Origin: Promethearchaeota archaeon
GTDB taxonomy: Archaea > Asgardarchaeota > Lokiarchaeia > Sigynarchaeales > SOKP01
Direction: 5' to 3'
Length of the DNA: 27,012 nt
Assembly (NCBI GenBank): GCA_014730295.1
Contig: WJIN01000227.1
Span: forward strand, 1-27,012
The notes beneath the pieces are model-generated. The model searched no databases. It was not told where the DNA came from and saw nothing but the letters and a program-made list of their open reading frames with translations. The position numbers and the translations under genes were made by a program. This document shows positions 22,216 through 27,012 of the stretch, in pieces (within the stretch, counting starts at the first letter, position 1; every line of letters starts with the position of its first letter).

Positions 22216-23476
22216 CTTTTTACAGAGACTATTTCAAGCTTATTATAAGGAAAATCAAAATGAAATTCCCAGAATTAGTTCTTTTACGAAGCGTGAATTT
22301 GGGTTTATTCCATGGAAATCTAAACCTATGATGATACGGCATTTAGGATTTAATGATTTAAATTCATTAAGAAGTTATTTCGTTAAAAACGCTCCCCGAC
22401 ATGCCTATTCAAGCGGTTCATTATACGTGATGCCAGAAAACTCAGATATGGAGAATAAACAATATATCGGCTGTGATTTAATAACAGATATAGACGTGGA
22501 TCATTTCTATACCCCGTGTAAGGATGATCATGATATTTGGTTATGTAAAGAGTGTGAGGCTTCTGGGAAAGGAATGAAAGAAAAGTGTCCACATTGTGGA
22601 AGCTTAAAATTAAAAAATTTGAATTGGATCTGTGATGAATGTTTAGAGATTGCCAAAAATGAGATTAGAAAGTTAATATTTGATTTTCTTATTCCTGATT
22701 TTGGGGTCAATCCCGAAGAAATGCATATTGCCTTCTCAGGACATCGAGGGTACCATTTAAAGGTAGAAAATGAGAAAATCAGAACTCTAAATAGCGAAGA
22801 AAGGAGAGAGATAGTTGATTATCTGACTGGACATAATATTTCATTTGAAATCTTAGGATTGGAAAAAATGGGTTCGAATATATACGGTTTTGTACGAGAA
22901 AACGTGGATTGGTCTAAAAAAATCGTAAAAAAGCTAGTCTTTATGCTTAAAACGTATACGGATGATGATTGGAATTATTTTCTCAATAAAATCGGACTTA
23001 ATGCGAACGTAATTAAAAGTTTCATACATTCCCGAGAAGATTTTTTATATACACTCACAAGCGAATACCATAATTTATGGAGCATTGAAGGATTTGGACT
23101 CACTAATTGGAAGACTTTTTTAAGAGGTGTTGTAGATCTAATTGGAGTTGAGCTTGATGAACCCGTCACTATTGATATTCATCGATTAATCCGATATCCT
23201 GGAACTTTACATGGAAAAACGGGGTTTAAAGTTCAAGAACTATCTATTGAAGAATTAGACAGTTATAATCCCCTTAACGAGCCCAATGATCGATTAGATC
23301 CAATTGTATTCGAAAGTTTAAAAAATATGCATAAAATAAAAATAATTGAAAAGGAAGTTCCCCAGACAAAAATTAAGGGGGAGACCTATGGGCCATATGA
23401 ACAAGGAGAAATATTAGAAGTTCCAAATCATATCGCAATATTTCTATTATGTAAAGAAGTTGCCATATTACAATAA
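22202..23476 (+). CDS. priS: DNA primase small catalytic subunit (PriS)
   Basis: This 424-residue catalytic primase has the aspartate triad region TDIDVDHFY (D96, D98 and D100 in this numbering) and SGHRGYHLKV near 179-188. The third catalytic aspartate is in VTIDIHRLIRYPG near 320-330, followed by TLHGKTG. The zinc-binding area has LCKEC, CPHC and CDEC between about 118 and 147, a richer cysteine set than a minimal zinc knuckle. The start was put at 22202, where MKNLNFLQRLF aligns with PriS N-termini. An in-frame ATG at 22163 would add 13 residues inside priL and has no ribosome site. The gene overlaps priL by 14 nt and is followed by gins51 after 60 nt. Confidence 0.93.
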   Translation: MKNLNFLQRLFQAYYKENQNEIPRISSFTKREFGFIPWKSKPMMIRHLGFNDLNSLRSYFVKNAPRHAYSSGSLYVMPENSDMENKQYIGCDLITDIDVDHFYTPCKDDHDIWLCKECEASGKGMKEKCPHCGSLKLKNLNWICDECLEIAKNEIRKLIFDFLIPDFGVNPEEMHIAFSGHRGYHLKVENEKIRTLNSEERREIVDYLTGHNISFEILGLEKMGSNIYGFVRENVDWSKKIVKKLVFMLKTYTDDDWNYFLNKIGLNANVIKSFIHSREDFLYTLTSEYHNLWSIEGFGLTNWKTFLRGVVDLIGVELDEPVTIDIHRLIRYPGTLHGKTGFKVQELSIEELDSYNPLNEPNDRLDPIVFESLKNMHKIKIIEKEVPQTKIKGETYGPYEQGEILEVPNHIAIFLLCKEVAILQ

Positions 23477-23536
23477 ATAATAATAAATTTTCTTATACAC
23501 TCATTTATTGTATCAACAAGAATAATTTTCGAGTCT

Positions 23537-24214
23537 ATGGATTTATTAAAAGAATATAAGCGCTTATACGAGCAATGGCGTGAAGAATTCAATAAAAAAA
23601 GCTTAGCTATTCTTCCACAAAACCAATTTCTACAATATAAGAAGTTTTATGAATTCATAGATAATTTCGAAATTGAAGATGATGATCATCTCAAAAAACA
23701 GATTCTTGAAAAATATAAAGATAATGTTTGTTTTATGTTTAAGGATCTTCTGAAAATGCGTGAGGCTAAAATTATAAATTCCGCCTTGAATCTTCGAGAA
23801 ATTGATATGGATAATATTTATGAAGCAGAAAAATTATTATTTCAGAATTTGGTCGCATCGATCAAGGGTTACCAAAAAGTAAAATCGCTTTCTATTTATG
23901 AAAATAATGAAAAGCTATATTTTCCTGAAATTACACCACAACTCAAAGAAATCGAAACGAAACGCTCAGAGAACCCTCTTGAACAAATTCAAACAGATGA
24001 AAATATTGCGGAAGAAACTTCAGTTCAAGCTAAGATGGAACAAGAAGAAATTAATTATAGCATCGTAAGGTTTATTAAAGACACGCCCTCCCTAGTGGGT
24101 ATTGACCTTCTGCATTATGGTCCATTTAAGAAGGAAGATATCGCAAATATACCTTTCAAAAATGCAAAAATACTTGTTAATGAAAAATTTGCGGAATATA
24201 TTGATCTTTCTTAA
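23537..24214 (+). CDS. gins51: GINS complex subunit, Gins51 (A-B domain order)
   Basis: The 225-residue protein has an N-terminal helical A-domain (MDLLKEYKRLYEQWREE, about 1-125), a charged linker (about 140-170) and a C-terminal B-domain with VRFIKDTPSLVGIDLLHYGPF and NIPFKNAKILVNEKFAEYI. The B-domain at the C-terminus marks the Gins51 type, related to eukaryotic Sld5 and Psf1. GINS joins Cdc45/RecJ and MCM in the replicative helicase. It follows priS, as in many archaea. The stop codon overlaps the nop10 stop on the opposite strand: both use the same TTAA (24211-24214). Confidence 0.9.
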   Translation: MDLLKEYKRLYEQWREEFNKKSLAILPQNQFLQYKKFYEFIDNFEIEDDDHLKKQILEKYKDNVCFMFKDLLKMREAKIINSALNLREIDMDNIYEAEKLLFQNLVASIKGYQKVKSLSIYENNEKLYFPEITPQLKEIETKRSENPLEQIQTDENIAEETSVQAKMEQEEINYSIVRFIKDTPSLVGIDLLHYGPFKKEDIANIPFKNAKILVNEKFAEYIDLS

Positions 24215-24402
24215 ACCATTTCTAATTTCTTATCAAATTCTTCTTTAAAATATTGAAGCCGATATTCTTGATATTTATCTTGTGGCGAAAATTTTGGAGG
24301 CCATGGATTGACTAATTTTCCTCCGCAGTATTTGCATTTCAAATCTGTATTCTTCAATCCATACTTTCCACAATCTTCACATTTTTTCAAGTAACGAGTC
24401 AT
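24211..24402 (-). CDS. nop10: Box H/ACA RNP protein Nop10
   Basis: This 63-residue protein has a zinc ribbon (CEDC then CKYC) and the hallmark PPKFSPQDKYQEYR segment that contacts Cbf5. It is needed for pseudouridylation of rRNA by H/ACA guide particles. The N-terminal MTRYLKKCEDCGKYGL matches archaeal Nop10, and the length is typical. It follows aif2a by 25 nt on the reverse strand and ends exactly on the gins51 stop. No strong ribosome site of its own is seen, so coupling to aif2a is likely. Confidence 0.93.
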   Translation of the reverse strand: MTRYLKKCEDCGKYGLKNTDLKCKYCGGKLVNPWPPKFSPQDKYQEYRLQYFKEEFDKKLEMV

Positions 24403-24427
24403 CTTTCAGGTCTAAGGTAAATAATTT

Positions 24428-25252
24428 TTATTCTCTTGAAAAATCATAGAGCGCATTGTATTCTGCTGCTTTTTCCTCTACAACATCTAATGCATCCGAG
24501 AGAATGTTTTCTGCATCTAAATAATCTTTCGAGATAATTTCAACTCGATAAAAGGGGGCAGCTACGTAAGATATTTCTAATTTTCTAGTTGGTTTTGGAT
24601 TTTCCAACACATTTTGAGCTTCTATAAGCGTTTGTTTTATCAATTCTACTCCATCTGGGTGATCAAATCGCAATTTAACTTTTCCCACAATATTAACAGT
24701 TGAAATTTCTACATTTTCATTGACTATACGTAGAAAGGTCTCTTTTTTTTCTTCGGGTATATCTGTGAGATTTTCTAGAATCTCTTTCCCATCTTCTTTT
24801 AGTTCTTCAATTGTCTCTTGATAATTATCATTAAAATGCTCCAACACAGGAAAACCAATTTTTTCATAGGCTTCCTCTAATGTTAAATCGTCAAATTCAT
24901 CACATAAAAACTGTAGCAAATTTTCAAGTTTTACCGCATACTTCCATTCTTTCATTTTATTCTTACGTTGGGCAGCATTCGTTCTTCTCAGTGATAGATC
25001 AACATGACCTTTAGATGGATCAACTCTAGTGACTCTAAGGACCATTCTTTGTCCTTCTCTTACATAATTTCTTATGTTTTTTACCCAACGACTTGAGATC
25101 TCTGAAATATGAATCATCCCTTTTGCATGGTTCTCGGAGGGCAATCCATCGTAATCTAACAATTCAACATATACATACTGATTTTGAATATTTTCTACTC
25201 TCCCAACCACAAAATCACCCTCGTGAGGAAAATTATCTCTCGACTTTGGCAT
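24428..25252 (-). CDS. aif2a: Translation initiation factor aIF2-alpha
   Basis: The 274-residue alpha subunit of initiation factor 2 binds initiator tRNA with the gamma subunit. The N-terminal S1 domain is residues 10-85 (EGDFVVGRVENI, and KGMIHISEISSRWVKNIRNYV). A helical middle and an alpha/beta C-terminal domain with SYVAAPFYRVEIISKDYLDAENIL follow. The S1 loop keeps SEIS, where S53 aligns with the phosphorylated serine of eIF2-alpha, though archaeal phosphorylation at this place is not established here. A GGGAG-like ribosome site lies about 12 nt upstream of the ATG. The gene forms an operon with nop10 and is divergent from an unknown 131-residue gene. Confidence 0.95.
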   Translation of the reverse strand: MPKSRDNFPHEGDFVVGRVENIQNQYVYVELLDYDGLPSENHAKGMIHISEISSRWVKNIRNYVREGQRMVLRVTRVDPSKGHVDLSLRRTNAAQRKNKMKEWKYAVKLENLLQFLCDEFDDLTLEEAYEKIGFPVLEHFNDNYQETIEELKEDGKEILENLTDIPEEKKETFLRIVNENVEISTVNIVGKVKLRFDHPDGVELIKQTLIEAQNVLENPKPTRKLEISYVAAPFYRVEIISKDYLDAENILSDALDVVEEKAAEYNALYDFSRE

Positions 25253-25450
25253 TTTTTTTTGACAGCTCCCTTACTATTGATTTAATATAATGTTCTTGCA
25301 ATACAAAACATTACATAATTTTTTACTTTTATTCTTTAATCTATCTAGGTTTTTTTACAATAAGAATTTAATAATATTACATCAAATCAACTATACAATT
25401 TCAAGTGAACTCCCATACCAAACTGGTTTATACATATAAAATGGGCAAGG

Positions 25451-25846
25451 ATGGCGGATATCCCTATTAGAATCGCGGAATTTGTAAATAGGAGTATCGA
25501 TTACGGTTCTGATTGGGCTATAGAATTAGAAAATGAACACGATTCTGCTGATGAGCAAAAAAGCAATATTCATCGACAATTAGTATATTTTTACGACCGA
25601 GACATGGAGCATAAACATTTTGTGAAAGCATGTTATCTCCATCATATATTAGATTATTTCAAGGAAACGCACGTGAATCTTTTTGATCTTGAGTTAGTTT
25701 TCCAAAAATTTTTGGAATATAAAGTGATTTCTGAGATATCTTTTAATAATGGAAAATTGATTAGTTTCAAAAAAGAAATCTTGGAAATATTTGAATTGAT
25801 CCGAAAATACAGAAATGAATTATATGCGGATCTTGAAATTGGATAA
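25451..25846 (+). CDS. Unknown 131-residue soluble protein
   Basis: I do not recognise the family. The protein is acidic and mostly helical, without membrane segment, signal peptide or cysteine pair. The middle (YDRDMEHKHFVKACYLHHILDYF, about 49-71) is aromatic- and histidine-rich and may form a helical bundle, and the C-terminal third is charged. GGGCAAGG just before the ATG gives a partial ribosome site. The gene lies 21 nt upstream of the arginase-family gene on the same strand, so the two are probably co-transcribed, but this does not reveal its role. Confidence 0.55.
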   Translation: MADIPIRIAEFVNRSIDYGSDWAIELENEHDSADEQKSNIHRQLVYFYDRDMEHKHFVKACYLHHILDYFKETHVNLFDLELVFQKFLEYKVISEISFNNGKLISFKKEILEIFELIRKYRNELYADLEIG

Positions 25847-25867
25847 TTTACAGAATAATATAGTGAA

Positions 25868-26782
25868 ATGAACATGTTGAATAAGCGCATTGATATTATT
25901 GGAATGAGGCATGACTTAGGTCAAAATCGTAGAGGTGTAGATATGGGACCAAGTGCAATTAGGTTTGCTCAATTAAACTCAAAATTGAAAGATTTAGGAT
26001 ATCAAATTAAAGATCACGGTGATATTGAATGCTCTACCTATGAAACTGGTGAAATGGGTGATCCTAAAGCGAGATTTTTACATGATGTTGTGAAACACTG
26101 CAAGTTATTAAGGAATAAGATAATATCTCTACTACAAGAAGAATCATTCCCTTTAATATTAGGAGGAGATCATTCCATTACAATCGGGCTCATCGCGGGA
26201 ATGGTTTCTAAATATACTGATCTCGGGATTATCTATCTTGATGCTCACGGTGATTTTAATACTCCTGATACCACTCCTTCTGGAAATATTCACGGTATGA
26301 GTTTAGCTTCCATCGCGGGACGTGGTCCTCCACCTTTGATTAATATGGCATCTCAAGTACCAATGATAAAAGATAACTTAGTTCATTTAATTGGTGTTAG
26401 GGCTTTAGACAGGTTAGAAAGACAGTCTATCAAAGAAAGTAATATTTCAATTATTACTATAAAAAAAATTGATGAGATTGGGATTTCAGAAGCCATTTCT
26501 CGCGCGATTGAATCTCTCTCTCAAAATTCTCAAAAAGGAAAATTCCATTTCAGTTTAGATATGGATTTAATTGAACCTTCTATTGCTCCCGGGACTGGCA
26601 CTCCCGTAAGAGGTGGACTTACCTACAGGGAGGCTCATCTTGCGTGCGAATTGATTGCTGAGAGTGGAAATATGGTCTCTATGGATATAGTAGAAATAAA
26701 TCCAATTTTAGACCACGAAAATCAGACGGGAAAACTGGCTGTGGAATTAATTTTGAGTGCTCTAGGAAAGACCATTATCTAA
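25868..26782 (+). CDS. Arginase-family ureohydrolase (probably arginase)
   Basis: The 304-residue enzyme carries a complete binuclear Mn site: H102 in GGDHS, D125, H127 and D129 in DAHGDFN, and D231 and D233 in SLDMD. The SGNIHGM segment (138-144) and GTGTPVRGGLTYREAHLA are closer to arginase than to agmatinase, so hydrolysis of arginine to ornithine and urea is the best guess; other guanidino substrates are possible. EINP near the C-terminus carries the conserved glutamate. Two in-frame ATG codons are possible (25868 and 25874), with a weak ribosome site. It follows the unknown 131-residue gene by 21 nt. Its start overlaps no other gene, and its end overlaps the start of an open frame on the right edge. 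Confidence 0.88.
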   Translation: MNMLNKRIDIIGMRHDLGQNRRGVDMGPSAIRFAQLNSKLKDLGYQIKDHGDIECSTYETGEMGDPKARFLHDVVKHCKLLRNKIISLLQEESFPLILGGDHSITIGLIAGMVSKYTDLGIIYLDAHGDFNTPDTTPSGNIHGMSLASIAGRGPPPLINMASQVPMIKDNLVHLIGVRALDRLERQSIKESNISIITIKKIDEIGISEAISRAIESLSQNSQKGKFHFSLDMDLIEPSIAPGTGTPVRGGLTYREAHLACELIAESGNMVSMDIVEINPILDHENQTGKLAVELILSALGKTII

Positions 26783-26783
26783 A

Positions 26784-27012
26784 GCGAAAAAATTATCATG
26801 GAATCCCCTTTTCACTGCAAAAATCTATATTGAAGCTGAAGGAACTATTTTAGATAAGGATACAGTTCAAGAAATGATCCTTACCGGTAGAGATATTGGG
26901 GTATGGATAAGGAATGGGTTGAGTCTATTTATTGGAGCTGGAATTATTGGGTTGATAGCTATACGTGGCATTGATTTGAAATTGAAATATAATATCATAT
27001 ACGGACTCGCAA
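26784..27012 (+). CDS. Partial membrane-protein reading frame running off the right edge
   Basis: A frame open from 26766 to the window end encodes a protein-like sequence with a membrane segment near LSLFIGAGIIGLIAIRGI. It has an acidic stretch before it (EAEGTILDKDTVQEM). The composition looks coding, yet no ATG, GTG or TTG occurs between the upstream in-frame stop (26763-26765) and the ATG at 26874. Either translation starts at 26874 and the N-terminal part is not used, or the true start is lost, frameshifted or a rare codon. The coordinates mark the open frame, not a proven start. The function is unknown. Confidence 0.35.

Noticed and set aside
1..27012. CRISPR array, rRNA or tRNA genes
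   Set aside because: No regularly spaced repeats were found, and no rRNA segment or tRNA cloverleaf was recognised on either strand by eye; a tRNAscan or Infernal run would settle it.

Overview
The window is AT-rich archaeal chromosome. The evidence is a split RNA polymerase largest subunit (A' and A''), an archaeal histone, a geranylgeranyl-reductase-type lipid enzyme, archaeal/eukaryotic-type ribosomal proteins (eL30, eL42, eS27), aIF2-alpha, Nop10, TFS, PCNA, PriL/PriS and GINS. The split rpoA argues against Thaumarchaeota. AT-richness, the histone and several eukaryote-like genes would fit an Asgard archaeon, perhaps Lokiarchaeia-like. That placement is inference only, and no rRNA or tRNA was found to test it.

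Layout. (1) 1-140: right end of an IS200/IS605-type element, with the C-terminal coding remnant of tnpB broken by an in-frame stop and a terminal RNA hairpin. (2) 141-1011: a long gene-free stretch ending in a histone promoter with repeated TCAGATCA boxes. (3) 1012-5503: histone, an ATC-hydrolase-like protein, a geranylgeranyl reductase, an unknown protein, a divergent ketol-acid reductoisomerase (KARI) homologue that lacks the canonical catalytic His and Lys, and a zinc-ribbon membrane protein. (4) 5688-15072: the RNA polymerase/ribosomal-protein string rpoA1, rpoA2 (with a complete intein), rpl30e, nusA-like, rps12, rps7. A reverse-strand membrane gene interrupts it, and rpoB/rpoH are not adjacent. 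(5) 15305-18210: a 644-residue winged-helix + ATP-cone + NrdD-like protein converging on pyrB. (6) 18434-25252: rpl44e, rps27e, tfs, an OB-fold gene, pcna, priL, priS, gins51, nop10 and aif2a. This is the archaeal replication/transcription/translation neighbourhood, here rearranged into blocks on both strands. (7) 25451-27012: an unknown small protein, an arginase-family enzyme, and an open membrane-protein frame that runs off the edge.

Most of the window is core information processing: transcription (RNAP A'/A'', NusA-like, TFS), translation (uS12, uS7, eL30, eL42, eS27, aIF2-alpha, Nop10) and replication (PCNA, primase, GINS). The strongest candidate for something not well described is the 644-residue protein. 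It looks like an anaerobic ribonucleotide reductase that has kept its ATP-cone nucleotide sensor, gained an N-terminal winged helix, and lost the glycyl-radical end, so it may be a nucleotide-sensing transcription factor derived from NrdD. The divergent KARI and the charged tail on RNAP A' are second-line candidates.
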